Shown: in pieces, positions 28,153-38,183 of the stretch
How the letters are laid out: each line of letters begins with the position of its first letter
Numbering within the stretch: position 1 is the stretch's first letter
Source of the DNA: Vibrio mexicanus
GTDB lineage: Bacteria; Pseudomonadota; Gammaproteobacteria; Enterobacterales; Vibrionaceae
Assembly: GCF_001012815.1 (NCBI RefSeq)
Contig: NZ_JYJP01000128.1
Coordinates: forward strand, 1 to 64,000
Direction of reading: 5' to 3'
Length of the DNA: 64,000 nt
Program-made: the position numbers and the translations under genes
Notes under the pieces: model-generated
The model's input: the letters and a program-made list of their open reading frames with translations, nothing else
Databases searched by the model: none
What the model was told of the DNA's origin: nothing

Positions 28153-29343
28153 TTAATCTTTTTGACGCTTATGCTTCGGTACGTAATTCAAAATCGAAAT
28201 GGGTACTTCTTTACGTGGCTCAAAGCCTTCAATTACACGACGTTCGATCAAGTGGCCGAGTCGGCTTTCAATCATGCAAAGGTTTTTGAAGTTGTCTTTT
28301 GAAACAAACGAGATAGCTTCACCTTGCGCGCCAGCACGACCAGTACGACCAATTCGGTGAACATACTCATCGGCTGGGTAAGGCAAATCGTAGTTAATGA
28401 CACGTGGCAGTTCATGAATATCAATACCACGCGCGCCCACACCCGTTGCGATCATGTACTGGATCTTGCCTGCTTTGAAGTCTTCCAATAGCTTGGCACG
28501 AATCGCTTGGCTGCGGCCACTGTGAAACGCTTCGGCGTGAATGCCACGTTTTTCTAGTTGGCTTGCAAGCTTGGCTGCACCGTGTTTGGTTTCGATAAAG
28601 ATGAGCGCCTGATCCCAGTCGTTCTCTTTGATCATATGGCTCAGCAGCGCCGATTTCTTATCTTTGTCTACCGTCACAAGCCATTGTTCGATGTTCTTTT
28701 TTGACGCGTCTGTCTTGGCAATGGAGATCTCTTCAGCGTAGTCGATTGCTGATTTGGCTAAATCTCGAACTGGGTTCGACAGCGTTGCTGAGAACAGAAG
28801 GTTTTGTACATCTTGCGGCAGGCGAGCGATGATCTTGTTGATGTCTTCAATAAAGCCCATATCAAGCATGCGGTCTGCTTCATCAAGAACAAGCGTTTCG
28901 ACTTCTTCAAAGTACACCGCGCGTTGGCCATAAAGGTCTATCAGACGGCCTGGCGTTGAAACGAGAATATCAACGCCATCGATCAATGCCTGTTTCTGCG
29001 GCTTATCATCGACACCACCGTAAATAGCTGTAGAAGTCAGTGGTAGATGCTTTGCGTAAGCCTGAATGTTGTCATTAACCTGAATGGCGAGCTCACGAGT
29101 AGGCGTTACGATAAGTGCGCGAATACGCTTCTTTTTCTGAGTTTGAGCGCCGCTTAACTTTTCCAAAATCGGTAGTACGAAACTCGCCGTCTTACCGGTA
29201 CCGGTTTGAGCCGCTGCAATCAGGTTTTTCCCTTTAAGTACAATAGGAATCGCTTGCGTTTGAATCTGAGTCGGTTCGCTATAACCACGATCACTCAATG
29301 CATCAATTACAGGTTGGCTCAAGCCAAGTTTAGAAAAGGACAT
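28153..29343 (-). CDS. rhlE: DEAD-box ATP-dependent RNA helicase, RhlE-like
   Basis: RNA helicase of 396 aa, used in RNA remodelling and ribosome assembly. Motifs in order: Q motif near residue 5-30 (PTQIQTQAIP), Walker A AAQTGTGKT, PTREL, TPGR, DEAD, SAT, then the second RecA-like domain with FIETKHGA, ARGIDI and HRIGRTGR. No long C-terminal tail, as for RhlE. The usual ATDVAARG is here ATGVGARG, an unusual glycine pair in motif V. The frame is complete. Confidence 0.9.
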   Translation of the reverse strand: MSFSKLGLSQPVIDALSDRGYSEPTQIQTQAIPIVLKGKNLIAAAQTGTGKTASFVLPILEKLSGAQTQKKKRIRALIVTPTRELAIQVNDNIQAYAKHLPLTSTAIYGGVDDKPQKQALIDGVDILVSTPGRLIDLYGQRAVYFEEVETLVLDEADRMLDMGFIEDINKIIARLPQDVQNLLFSATLSNPVRDLAKSAIDYAEEISIAKTDASKKNIEQWLVTVDKDKKSALLSHMIKENDWDQALIFIETKHGAAKLASQLEKRGIHAEAFHSGRSQAIRAKLLEDFKAGKIQYMIATGVGARGIDIHELPRVINYDLPYPADEYVHRIGRTGRAGAQGEAISFVSKDNFKNLCMIESRLGHLIERRVIEGFEPRKEVPISILNYVPKHKRQKD

Positions 29344-29471
29344 ATGGGTATCAATCTATCAGTCAGTGAAACTGCATTATGCAGAAGAAATTAGCGCAGA
29401 GTTTAGCACGCCGCAAACCCGAACAGAGGGTAATTTCGAAATAAAAAATTAACTTTGTTCAGATACTCAGT

Positions 29472-31502
29472 GTGAAGTCGCTCAATTTTTCGTCTACTTT
29501 TATTGATAGTGTTAATTTTTGGTACTTACGTATGAAGCTAAGCATTGTCCAAAGGATCATTGGTGGCTACTTTGTCATGTTCTTATTACTGGCCTTGTTA
29601 GGGGGCATCAGTTATTTCAAACTGACCATGGTTAATGATCATGTGGGCCAAGTGACCGATCAAGCAACACCGCTTCTTGTGGACACGTCAGAGCTGCAAA
29701 CGGTGGTATTAAAAAGCCAGCGAAGCTTACTGGAATACATCACCTATGATGACGTTGAACTATTAGCGCCAATACAGCAAACCTTCATCGCTGAGAAAGA
29801 ACATTTTGGCGTCATACTACAAAAAATCTCTTTGGCGACCTCTCAATCCAATCAAACTGCTGCCATTGCTTCTGCGGCCGACGCTTACTTTAATATTGCC
29901 GATATTATCATGGCACGCCATCTGGAATCGCTAGAGCTTAACCAACAGTTAAATCAAGCGCGTGAAGTGTTTGTAAAGTTCGAGGACTCATTTCAAAAAG
30001 TGACGCTTTTACTGCTTGATAAAGTCAGTAAGAGCCGTTCGCAAAGTAATAAGGTCGATCGACTAACCAGTGGTATTAAACGTGACTTACGCACCCTACG
30101 TGCTGCCAATCCTGATATGGACCTAAGTAAGCTAGTAGACACCTTTACCACGAACTCAGAGCGGGCAAAAAAAGGGATTAGCAGTATCAAAGTGAGCAAA
30201 GGGGTGATTGCTCGATTTGAAAAAACGGTGGCCAAGCTAGAGGAAGCGGGTGTGTCTGAGAAGGGGATGTTGCCTTTGATGATTCGCCAGCGTGAATTGC
30301 AAGCTGAAATTCGTTCGCTGATTGAACAAGCGCAGCAAAGCACTCGCGCTATGGAGCAAGAAGTCGAGCAGCTAGGTGATCTGGCTCTGCAAGAAGTCGC
30401 TTCGGCAAGTAGCGTCACGTCAAAATCCGTCGAATCGGCGGAAGTCATTATTATCACCACTAGCTTGATATCAGCCTTAGTTGCAGCCGTTATTGGCTAT
30501 CTGACTTCGAGAGCCATTCACAAGCCGTTGTCATTGATCAACCGCGTGCTGCGTAAGATGACTCAAGGGGATATGACCCATCATGTGAATTATCAATCGA
30601 GCTGCGAATTCGGTCAGCTTTCTACTTCGCTCGATCAGTTAGTGTCTGAGATGAAAAGTGTGCTATCCAAAATCAATGAGGGATCAGACAGCTTAGCGGA
30701 AGAGGCACAGAATGCATCGCAAATCAGTGATGCGACCATGTCTCGCGTCTCGACTCAGAAACAGCAAATTGAATCCGTCGCGGCGGCCATTTCGCAAATG
30801 GAAGTGAGCGTGTCGGAAGTATTCCGCTCTACAGAGCAGTCACAAACTGAAGTCACAGAAGCCAACACCAGTACCCAAGATTGCCGTCAGCAAGTGGCGT
30901 CGAGCCTTGTCGTGGTGGAAGAGCTATTTGATGCGATTCAAACCGCTTCAGAGATCACCCACAAGTTGGATGAGTTCAGTGACAACATTGGCAGTATTTT
31001 GGATGTCATTCGAGGCATTGCTGACCAAACCAACCTGTTAGCCTTGAATGCAGCCATTGAGGCAGCGAGGGCCGGTGAACACGGGCGAGGCTTTGCCGTG
31101 GTTGCGGATGAAGTTCGCACGCTGGCCACTCGCACCCAGCAGTCGACGGTGGAAATTCAAACCATGATTGAGAGCCTACAAGACGCATCACGTGAAGTGG
31201 TGGAAGTCATGGGGCAAAGCCAAGACAAAACCAAAGAGTGCGTAAATCAAAGCCGTATTACCGATGAAACCCTGAAGTCGGTTGCCGAGCGAATGCAGAA
31301 CATTAATGAAATGAGTATGCAGGTTGCGCATGCATCAGAAGAGCAAATTTCAGTCAGTCGCGATATTGCCAAGACCATCAATGAAATCTCGGAAGTCGCG
31401 ACCGAAACGGAAACAGAAGCGCGAGGGGCATCGGCGGTAAGTGATGTACTTGCTCAACTTGCGCAGCAGCAACGTACGCTGGTTCATAGGTTCAAGTTGT
31501 AG
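29472..31502 (+). CDS. Methyl-accepting chemotaxis protein
   Basis: A 676-aa chemoreceptor (656 aa from the ATG at 29532, which gives the more usual N-terminus MKLSIVQRIIGGY). TM1 about residues 28-50, a mostly helical periplasmic domain to about 325, TM2 (VIIITTSLISALVAAVIGYL) and HAMP, then the cytoplasmic methyl-accepting domain with the hairpin tip GIADQTNLLALNAAIEAARA. No CheR-binding pentapeptide is obvious at the C-terminus. A sugar-binding protein gene follows after 38 bases, with no permease, suggesting ligand sensing through a docked binding protein. Confidence 0.92.
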   Translation: MKSLNFSSTFIDSVNFWYLRMKLSIVQRIIGGYFVMFLLLALLGGISYFKLTMVNDHVGQVTDQATPLLVDTSELQTVVLKSQRSLLEYITYDDVELLAPIQQTFIAEKEHFGVILQKISLATSQSNQTAAIASAADAYFNIADIIMARHLESLELNQQLNQAREVFVKFEDSFQKVTLLLLDKVSKSRSQSNKVDRLTSGIKRDLRTLRAANPDMDLSKLVDTFTTNSERAKKGISSIKVSKGVIARFEKTVAKLEEAGVSEKGMLPLMIRQRELQAEIRSLIEQAQQSTRAMEQEVEQLGDLALQEVASASSVTSKSVESAEVIIITTSLISALVAAVIGYLTSRAIHKPLSLINRVLRKMTQGDMTHHVNYQSSCEFGQLSTSLDQLVSEMKSVLSKINEGSDSLAEEAQNASQISDATMSRVSTQKQQIESVAAAISQMEVSVSEVFRSTEQSQTEVTEANTSTQDCRQQVASSLVVVEELFDAIQTASEITHKLDEFSDNIGSILDVIRGIADQTNLLALNAAIEAARAGEHGRGFAVVADEVRTLATRTQQSTVEIQTMIESLQDASREVVEVMGQSQDKTKECVNQSRITDETLKSVAERMQNINEMSMQVAHASEEQISVSRDIAKTINEISEVATETETEARGASAVSDVLAQLAQQQRTLVHRFKL

Positions 31503-31540
31503 TCACCAGCAAATCGAGGAAATACTAAGGTAGGGAAGGT

Positions 31541-32770
31541 ATGAGATATTTTTTAAAGCTCAGTTTATTCGTCGCGGTCTGCTTTTCAGCCGCAGCGCAA
31601 AGCGGCACGTTAGTCATTGAAAGTTGGCGAGAAGACGGCGCGATTTGGAATGACAAGATTATTCCGGCATTCAATGCTGCTCATCCGGGAATAAAAGTTG
31701 AGTACAAACATACGATTGCAACCGAGTACAACGACCAGCTCAACGGCCGATTAGCAGGAGGTAATGCGGGTGATATTATCACGTGTCGTCCGTTTGATGA
31801 TTCCTTGAAATTGTATGACGCCGGACATTTGGTGGACTTAACCGATATTGACGGTATGGAGAATTTCCCTTCATTCGCTCAATCTGCTTGGCAAACCGAT
31901 GATGGTGCAATCACTTTTTGTCTACCACTCGCCTCTGTCATTCATGGCTTCTTTTACAATAAGGCTATTTTCTCAGAATTAGGCATTGGTGAGCCGGCTA
32001 CGGTCGAAGAGTTCTTCATGGCGATGGAGAAAGTGAAGGCTAGCGGTAAGTATGTGCCAATGGCCATGGGGACTCAGGACAAGTGGGAAGCGGCGACTAT
32101 GGGTTTCCAAAACATCGGCCCTAACTACTGGATGGGTGAAGATGGACGCTTTGGGCTGATATCAGGCGAAGGCAAACTCAGTGCTCCAGAGTATGTGGCA
32201 GTATTTGAGCAGCTTGGTAAATGGGGCCCGTATCTAGGCGACGGCTTCGAAACTCGTGGCTACACCGACGCTATTGAACTGTTTGGTGGCGGTAAAGCGG
32301 CGGTTTATCCAGCGGGTTCTTGGGACATATCTGCCTTTAACAGCAAGATTGACTTGGGTGTATTCAGACCACCTGTCGTGAATGCGGGAGACGACTGTTT
32401 TATCAGTGACCACACGGATATCGGTATCGGCATCAATGCCAATAGTAAGAACCAAGAAGAGGCACTTACCTTTATCAATTGGATGGCTAGCGAAGAATTT
32501 GCAGGTATTTTCACTAACGCCTTACCTGGCTTCTTCTCATTATCTAACCACTTCATTGATGTAGAAGACCCAACCGCAAAAACTATGATTGCTTGGCGCG
32601 AGGAGTGTGATTCTACTATTCGTAACAGTTACCAAATTCTTAACCGTGGTAACCCAAGCTTAGAGATGGAAATCTGGGAAACCAGCGTGAGCGTCATTAA
32701 TGGTTCAATGATGCCAGCAGATGCGGCAAATCGCCTGCAAACTGGTTTGGAAGGATGGTATAAGCCATAA
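31541..32770 (+). CDS. Orphan ABC-type sugar-binding periplasmic protein
   Basis: Extracellular solute-binding protein (SBP_bac_1 type) of 409 aa with a signal peptide (LFVAVCFSAAAQSG). The body matches carbohydrate-binding proteins: AFNAAHPGIKVEYKH, LNGRLAGGNAGDII, VEYKH..., GKAAVYPAGSWDISAF, and MASEEFAGIF. No ABC permease or ATPase lies nearby; the upstream gene is a chemoreceptor, 38 bases away and in the same direction. It probably delivers bound sugar to the receptor rather than to a transporter, which is inferred from context. A strong terminator follows. The ligand is unknown. Confidence 0.86.
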   Translation: MRYFLKLSLFVAVCFSAAAQSGTLVIESWREDGAIWNDKIIPAFNAAHPGIKVEYKHTIATEYNDQLNGRLAGGNAGDIITCRPFDDSLKLYDAGHLVDLTDIDGMENFPSFAQSAWQTDDGAITFCLPLASVIHGFFYNKAIFSELGIGEPATVEEFFMAMEKVKASGKYVPMAMGTQDKWEAATMGFQNIGPNYWMGEDGRFGLISGEGKLSAPEYVAVFEQLGKWGPYLGDGFETRGYTDAIELFGGGKAAVYPAGSWDISAFNSKIDLGVFRPPVVNAGDDCFISDHTDIGIGINANSKNQEEALTFINWMASEEFAGIFTNALPGFFSLSNHFIDVEDPTAKTMIAWREECDSTIRNSYQILNRGNPSLEMEIWETSVSVINGSMMPADAANRLQTGLEGWYKP

Positions 32771-32807
32771 CATTAAGTTTATTGTTAGGTTACACGAAAC
32801 GCGTTAG

Positions 32808-32836
32808 GGTGGAGAGGAATAACTCTCCACCTTTTT
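32808..32836 (+). terminator. Intrinsic terminator after chemoreceptor/binding-protein pair
   Basis: GGTGGAGAG (32808-32816) and CTCTCCACC (32823-32831) form a perfect nine-base stem ahead of TTTTT. Confidence 0.85.
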
Positions 32837-32987
32837 GTTTGTTCTATTATTGTTTGCTGCTCTGTTGTTTTACAGAAAACGTAATTAGCTAAGTGCTTGG
32901 AGAGAAATAGAAAGGTGCTTGTTTTGTCACAGATGCGAGGCCAGAACATCGTCAGGCCAGTCGGTCTTATAAGAAGAAGGATAGAAA

Positions 32988-33850
32988 ATGACTAATGAAT
33001 ACGTGCCACCAAAAGTATGGAAAAACGAACCTAGCGCAGGTAACCAATGGGCGAATATCAACCGCCCTGAAGCTGGTGCTCGATTCGACAAAGATCTTCC
33101 TGTTGGTGAACATCCTTTCCAGCTCTACTCGTTGGGAACACCGAATGGCCAAAAAGTAACGATTCTATTTGAAGAATTGCTTGCCGCGGGCGTGAGTGAA
33201 GCAGAGTACGATGCACACTTAATTAAAATAGGCGATTCCGATCAGTTCTCTTCGGGCTTTGTTGGCGTTAACCCCAATTCTAAGATCCCTGCATTGGTGG
33301 ATAACTCGGGGTCAGAGCCAGTCAATGTATTCGAATCGGCTTCTATTTTGGTTCATCTGGCTGAGAAATTTGGCAAGTTCCTCCCTGAAAGTGGTGCAGC
33401 AAGAACTCAGGCTTTCAACTGGTTATTCTGGGCACAAGGTTCAGCGCCTTTCCTAGGTGGTGGCTTTGGTCACTTCTATGCTTACGCCGACGAGAAGCAA
33501 GAGTATCCAATTAACCGCTTTGCTATGGAAGCGAAACGCCAGCTTGATGTGTTGAATAAGCAGCTTGCGAACAACGCCTATATTTCGGGTGACGAGTACA
33601 CCATTGCTGATATGGCGATTTGGCTTGGTACGGCAGCCTAGTGTTAGGCAGACTCTACAATGCGGCTGAGTTCTTGGAAGTGCACACCTACGAGAACGTG
33701 GTTCGTTGGGCGAAACAGATCGATGAGCGTGAAGCGGTTAAGCGCGGCCGTATTGTTAATCGACCATTCGGTGAAGAGTGGGAGCAAGTGCTAGAAAGGC
33801 ACAGCGCGAAAGACATCGATGACATCTTGGCTAAAGCGCCAAAAGCGTAG
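32988..33850 (+). pseudogene. YghU/YfcG-type glutathione S-transferase, one frameshift
   Basis: Disulfide-bond oxidoreductase-like GST. An N-terminal extension (YVPPKVWKN) is typical of YghU. The thioredoxin fold carries YSLGTPNGQKVTILFEEL, NPNSKIPALVDN and the ESASILVHLAEK block, and the helical C-terminal domain carries YTIADMAIW. One C is missing near 33631 (ggctt for ggcctt), so IWPWYGSLVLG is lost; repair gives about 287 aa, normal for the family. It acts in the cytosol on glutathione disulfides. It ends before a terminator. Confidence 0.88.
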
Positions 33851-33867
33851 TCATCACAAAGATTCGA

Positions 33868-33893
33868 AAAGGGTCACATACGTGTGACCCTTT
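33868..33893. terminator. Intrinsic terminator between convergent genes
   Basis: AAAGGGTCACA (33868-33878) pairs perfectly with TGTGACCCTTT (33883-33893), with a four-base loop TACG. Confidence 0.82.
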
Positions 33894-33920
33894 CTATTTC
33901 TATTTCTATTTCTATTTCTG
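33891..33920 (+). repeat. Hexanucleotide tandem repeat
   Basis: Four copies of TTTCTA followed by one TTTCTG, in the gap between convergent genes. It does not touch a coding region or a promoter, so it is most likely neutral. Confidence 0.85.
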
Positions 33921-33936
33921 TTTTTAAACGCATTAA

Positions 33937-34851
33937 TCATGCTTTAGCTGCTTTCAAACTACGAGGCCACTTAGCTGAGAACACCAACATGACATTAGCA
34001 AAGATGATTAAGCAAACGCCGACCGCTTTTTGAACGCTCATAGAGTCATCGAAGAACAGCAGTTGCCACACTAAACTAAACAGAAGGTTAGTGAAGATAA
34101 GTGGGGCAACTTGCGTGTTACTCGTGGCGAGTTTGTACGCTTTCGAACGAAATACTTGATTGCTGATGGTCGCTAAGGCCAAAAGGCACAACCCTAGCCA
34201 GATGAGCCCGTGTTCAGTAGGTGCAGTTGCGAAGGAAAAGTCATCGGCACTGGTGCCTGACAGCATCATTACAGGGACAATCAGCATCGAACCAAGTAGA
34301 AACACCCAGCCATTGACCACAATCGGCGACAAATTACTTTTTGACGCTCGATACAAACTTACCTGCGCTCCGGCATTAAAAACACCAGCCATCAATCCAA
34401 CTAACAGCTCACTTCTGAGTGAGATTTGAGTGACGTCACCGGCCAAGAAGAGCACGCCTATAAAGGTTGTCACAAGAGCGATGAGATTGCGCAGGGGAAG
34501 TCTCGTCGCAAAGAATAGTTTCTCTACCACTGGAATGAATAAAGGACCAGTGGCAAATAAAACGACGCTCTCAATCAAAGAAAGATGTGCGAGTGCATAC
34601 AAGAAACACCATTGACACCCTGCGATGCAAAATGCTCGAACAACGATCGGCTTTAGTAAGTTTTTATTGTAAAAGGTGTGCTTCAAAACAAACGCAGTCC
34701 CAAGCATAAATAGCGCAGGAAGCAGCAAACGAAAAAACACTAACGGGTTTAGGCTTGCGTACTGGGCAAGAAGCTTAGCAAGAACCCCGTTGGCAGAAAG
34801 GCTGAGCGTAGAAAGCAACATAAAGTGCGTAGCACTGAAATTGTACATCAT
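33937..34851 (-). CDS. EamA/DMT-family exporter
   Basis: Ten-helix transporter of 304 aa. Repeat 1 starts with TLSLSANGVLAKLL and repeat 2 with GVFNAGAQVSLYRA, both with small polar residues in TM segments as in the DMT superfamily. It is divergent from a LysR-type regulator with a 100-base gap, so it is probably induced by that regulator. The substrate is unknown. The frame is intact. Confidence 0.85.
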   Translation of the reverse strand: MMYNFSATHFMLLSTLSLSANGVLAKLLAQYASLNPLVFFRLLLPALFMLGTAFVLKHTFYNKNLLKPIVVRAFCIAGCQWCFLYALAHLSLIESVVLFATGPLFIPVVEKLFFATRLPLRNLIALVTTFIGVLFLAGDVTQISLRSELLVGLMAGVFNAGAQVSLYRASKSNLSPIVVNGWVFLLGSMLIVPVMMLSGTSADDFSFATAPTEHGLIWLGLCLLALATISNQVFRSKAYKLATSNTQVAPLIFTNLLFSLVWQLLFFDDSMSVQKAVGVCLIIFANVMLVFSAKWPRSLKAAKA

Positions 34852-34952
34852 CGAATACTCCTAAAGTTGATAAGATCTTAGGGCAATGACGTCTGTGAAA
34901 AAAGCGAGTAATATTAACTGATAATGTAAGAATAACTTACAGGTTGATTTGG

Positions 34953-35831
34953 ATGAGACTACCACTGAAATCGATTCATACTTTTATAGCCGTCGCCAAA
35001 ACAGGCAGCATGACCAATGCCGCCGATGGACTTAATGTTAGCCACTCTGCAATCAGCCAAGCGATCAAATCGCTGGAAGAACAGCTCGACCTTAAGCTGT
35101 TTGTTCGAGTGGGACGTAGGGTAGAGCTGACTGAGATTGGTAGCCGTTATTATCAACAAGTGGCTCCTGCCATGCAGCAGATCATCGATGCCACTTATGC
35201 CCTACAAGTACCGGTTAATGAAAATCGCCTAACGTTTAATATGATTAACTCCCTTGCCATCCACTGGTGGATCCCCCGAGTTCATCAGTTTCATAGTGTC
35301 GCACCGGAACTGGATATTCGAATTTCCAACTTGGTCGGCGTGTTTGAACTTGAGCGAGAAAATGTTGATGTGGCCGTGATTCATGGTAACAAGAAGGACT
35401 GGACAAACTACCATTGTGAAAAACTCAGCGACGATGAAATGGTACTAGTGTGTAGCCCGAAACTTGCGACTCGCTCTAGTAAGCCCAGCGAATTGCTCGC
35501 AAAGTACAATGCCATATACAACACCAATGACCGAAGAAAAAACGACTGGATTTTTTGGTGCGAGTCCAAAGGCCTGGGCATGCCGAATCAACAGCCAAAC
35601 TTGACCTTTATGGCGTCAGTCCACGCGCTTCAAGCGGCAATTAATGGACTTGGGGTGTTTGTGACGCATCGGCAGTTTGTGAAAGATCATGTTGAGCAAG
35701 GTTTGCTGGTGGAAGTTGGTGAGCCAGTGAAGCACCCTTTTCAGGACTTCTATTTCGCCTGCTTGCCCGAGAAGTTGAAGTTAGCCAGCGTTGAAAAACT
35801 TCGCCGCTGGCTAATGAGTGAGTTTAACTAA
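34953..35831 (+). CDS. LysR-family regulator, GcvA-like
   Basis: A LysR-type regulator of 292 aa with the helix-turn-helix at about residues 2-60 (LKSIHTFIAVAKTGSMTNAA, LNVSHSAISQAIKSLE) and the substrate-binding domain from about 88. The N-terminus LPLKSIHTFIAVAK resembles GcvA-subgroup proteins. ATG 34953 is preferred over TTG 34944. It is divergent from the EamA exporter and probably controls it. Its 3' end is 20 bases from the convergent MFS gene. Confidence 0.85.
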   Translation: MRLPLKSIHTFIAVAKTGSMTNAADGLNVSHSAISQAIKSLEEQLDLKLFVRVGRRVELTEIGSRYYQQVAPAMQQIIDATYALQVPVNENRLTFNMINSLAIHWWIPRVHQFHSVAPELDIRISNLVGVFELERENVDVAVIHGNKKDWTNYHCEKLSDDEMVLVCSPKLATRSSKPSELLAKYNAIYNTNDRRKNDWIFWCESKGLGMPNQQPNLTFMASVHALQAAINGLGVFVTHRQFVKDHVEQGLLVEVGEPVKHPFQDFYFACLPEKLKLASVEKLRRWLMSEFN

Positions 35832-35850
35832 ATTAGTAAGCTAATGAATC

Positions 35851-37054
35851 CTAGTTCCAACGCAGTACGTTAACTTCGTTGTTTTCACTTGGGTGGCGTG
35901 GGATGTTGAGCGATAACACCAGAGAAATCGCGGCCATTACAGCGCCAATAATGAATACCAATGATGGCGATGTAAGCCACAGAATACCGAAAGCCGCAGG
36001 TATCACGACAGCTGCAATGTGGTTAATGGTAAAGCTTACGCCCGCCGTCGATGCCATGTCGGCAGGGTCGGCAATCTTTTGGAAGTAAGTTTTGATGGCC
36101 AGTGCTAACGCAAAGAACAGGTGGTCGATGATATATAGTGCCGCCGCCCAATTGGCGTCCTGTACAAAGGCATAGCTTAAGAACACACCTATCAAACCAA
36201 CATACTCAAATACCAAGCTTTGCGCTCACCGACTTTGCCAATGAATCGGCCAATTTTCTTAGCAAACATAAAGTTAAACGCGTAGTTTGCTAAGAAAAGC
36301 AAGGTAATATCGGCCGCTGAGTAGCCAAATTTCTCAACGAGTAGGAAGCCTGCAAATACTGTAAAGATCTGGCGACGTGCGCCGCTCATAAAGGTTAGGG
36401 CGTAATAAAGCAGTATCGTTTTCGAAGCACGAGCTTAGTGGTTTGTTGAGTTTTGGATTCAAACATCGGGAATGCAAAAGCAATCCAAACCAGAAGAACA
36501 AAGCCAGCACCGCCAAACAGTAGGTAGACCCATTTAAAATCCAGCTTGAGCTGTTCCAAGCAAAACCACAATGAGGCGTAGGTAAACAACGAAGCCAGAG
36601 CTCCAATTGAAATCAGCTTACCGAGCATTTCTGGGGCTTCATCTTTGTTTAGCCACTGCAGCGACAGGGACTGTTTCAACGTCTCGAAATAGTGGAAACC
36701 ACTCGACATCAAAAGTGTGGTGAGCATCAGGCCCCAATAACTTGGGAAAAAGCCAGTGGCGACAACCCCCAGAGTCAGCATAGCTAGAGCAATGATCATA
36801 AAACGCTGTTCTTTAATGAAGGCTAAAACAAAAATGGCGGTGAAAGCGAGAAAGCCAGGAACTTCTCGAATACTTTGAAGAACACCAATGTCGGCGCCAT
36901 CAAAATTGGCTTTTTCAATCACGAAGTTGTTAAGAAGTGCCATCCAGCTGGAGAACGATATCGGGACAATAATTGAAACGATAATCAGAAAGTTGAATGG
37001 TGTTTTCCAAGTTGTGGAATTTGAGTTGGGTGTGTTTTGCTGTGACGAGCTCAT
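35851..37054 (-). pseudogene. MFS permease, two frameshifts
   Basis: Major-facilitator permease with about twelve hydrophobic segments. The N-terminal half is readable through AFAFPMFESKTQQTTK; an A is missing near 36420 (after VLRK) and a T near 36215 (after GERKA). Repair gives TILLYYALTFMSGARRQIF and ALVFEYVGLIGVFLSYAF, about 401 aa. The start at 37054 (MSSSQQN) has GGAGCG upstream. The substrate is unknown; the sequence has no family signature I recognise beyond MFS. It is convergent with the LysR gene. Confidence 0.75.
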
Positions 37055-37192
37055 GCATCGCTCCATTGATGCTCTAAACACATAGATTAAATCTATTGAA
37101 TGTCATTTTCCAATAACAAATAGAGCGCATACCAAAACAATCGGGAATATAGTTAATTCGTTGATATTAGTGCCGAACTATTATTCCTACTG

Positions 37193-37582
37193 CTACCTGT
37201 CGTGTTGTCGAAACTGGCATCCATCAGTGAGTACATTCACGGTTTTATGTAGCGATTGGCTATTAGGTACGGGCGCAAAGTCCACCACGATATGGCAGTT
37301 GACGTCCAGATCGGTCTCTTCAATATAGAAAATGGCTTGATCGCCGAAATGGCGATGGCGATTTAGGTTCAGGCTTAAGTTGGTTTTGATGAAATGACCA
37401 ATATTGTCGGCGTGTATGTGGTAGTGACTGTTTTCCTCAATAACCGCAATATCTGTGGCAATTGATCGAGCATTAATCAGCAGTAGGTTGGATTTGTAGT
37501 CCTTCGCATCGGCGGCACTCGTGCACAGTAAAGAGGAAACAAACAAACTGATATGAAAAGAAGGAAGAACGCGGTTTTTCAT
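37193..37582 (-). CDS. Small secreted protein of unknown function
   Basis: About 129 aa with a signal peptide (VLPSFHISLFVSSLLCTSAADA, described here by position 5-26) and cleavage near ADA-KD. The mature part is a beta-rich domain with two cysteines near the C-terminus (NCHIVV and DGCQF), which may form a disulfide. It has several histidines (NSHYHIHADNIGHF, NRHRHFGD), so metal binding is possible. No recognised family. It stands alone: 110 bases from the MFS gene and 284 bases from the ArsR gene. Confidence 0.6.
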   Translation of the reverse strand: MKNRVLPSFHISLFVSSLLCTSAADAKDYKSNLLLINARSIATDIAVIEENSHYHIHADNIGHFIKTNLSLNLNRHRHFGDQAIFYIEETDLDVNCHIVVDFAPVPNSQSLHKTVNVLTDGCQFRQHDR

Positions 37583-37866
37583 CAAAATTAACAAAACTTC
37601 TATTGATATAGGGAAAGACGAACGATTTACCAGGCTCTTCGAGTTTCAAACTTCTCGCTTTCATCCTCTAGCTTTCGAAAGAAAAAAGTGGTCGTTGAGT
37701 AACAAGAAGGCTCGAGTAAACATAGAGTTACGAAATGGTATCAAGTGGAAGTGATGAATTTAGAATAACGATTATTACTTATGCGGCTTAACTTAAGCGC
37801 CTTTACATATACGACTAGGAAGCTAGAGATAGCCTCAATCGTTATCAATCAAGGCTAGTGAGACAT

Positions 37867-38160
37867 TTAAACGTCCGACTCCACACAGCATTCGTCTTCA
37901 AGAAAGCTCAGCACTGTTTCTCTCATATCGTAGTTGGCACGACAGTACAAAATTCGGCCGTCTCGGTGTTGGCTGATGAGCTCTGCCGACATTAAACTGG
38001 AAATGTGATGTGACAGAGTTGAGTTCGGCACGCCTAAACTTTCTGCAATTTTCCCAACGGCAACCCCTTCGCTACCCGCTTTCATGATTCGTTTGTAAAT
38101 ACCAAGTCGGGTAGGGTGGCCCAATTCTTTCAATGCTTTAGCGACAACTTCAATACTCAT
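37867..38160 (-). CDS. ArsR/SmtB-family regulator
   Basis: A 97-aa winged-helix repressor of the metal/redox-sensing ArsR type. The winged helix is ALKELGHPTRLGIYKRI through LGVPNSTLSHHISSLMSAELI and the wing DGRILYCRA. The C-terminal pair of cysteines (DECCVES) could be the metal or arsenite sensor; the usual alpha3 CxC is absent, the site holding GVPNST instead. It is divergent from a permease gene and two identical-type dyads lie between them. Confidence 0.9.
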   Translation of the reverse strand: MSIEVVAKALKELGHPTRLGIYKRIMKAGSEGVAVGKIAESLGVPNSTLSHHISSLMSAELISQHRDGRILYCRANYDMRETVLSFLEDECCVESDV

Positions 38161-38183
38161 ATTACTTCCAGTTCAAAAATTAT

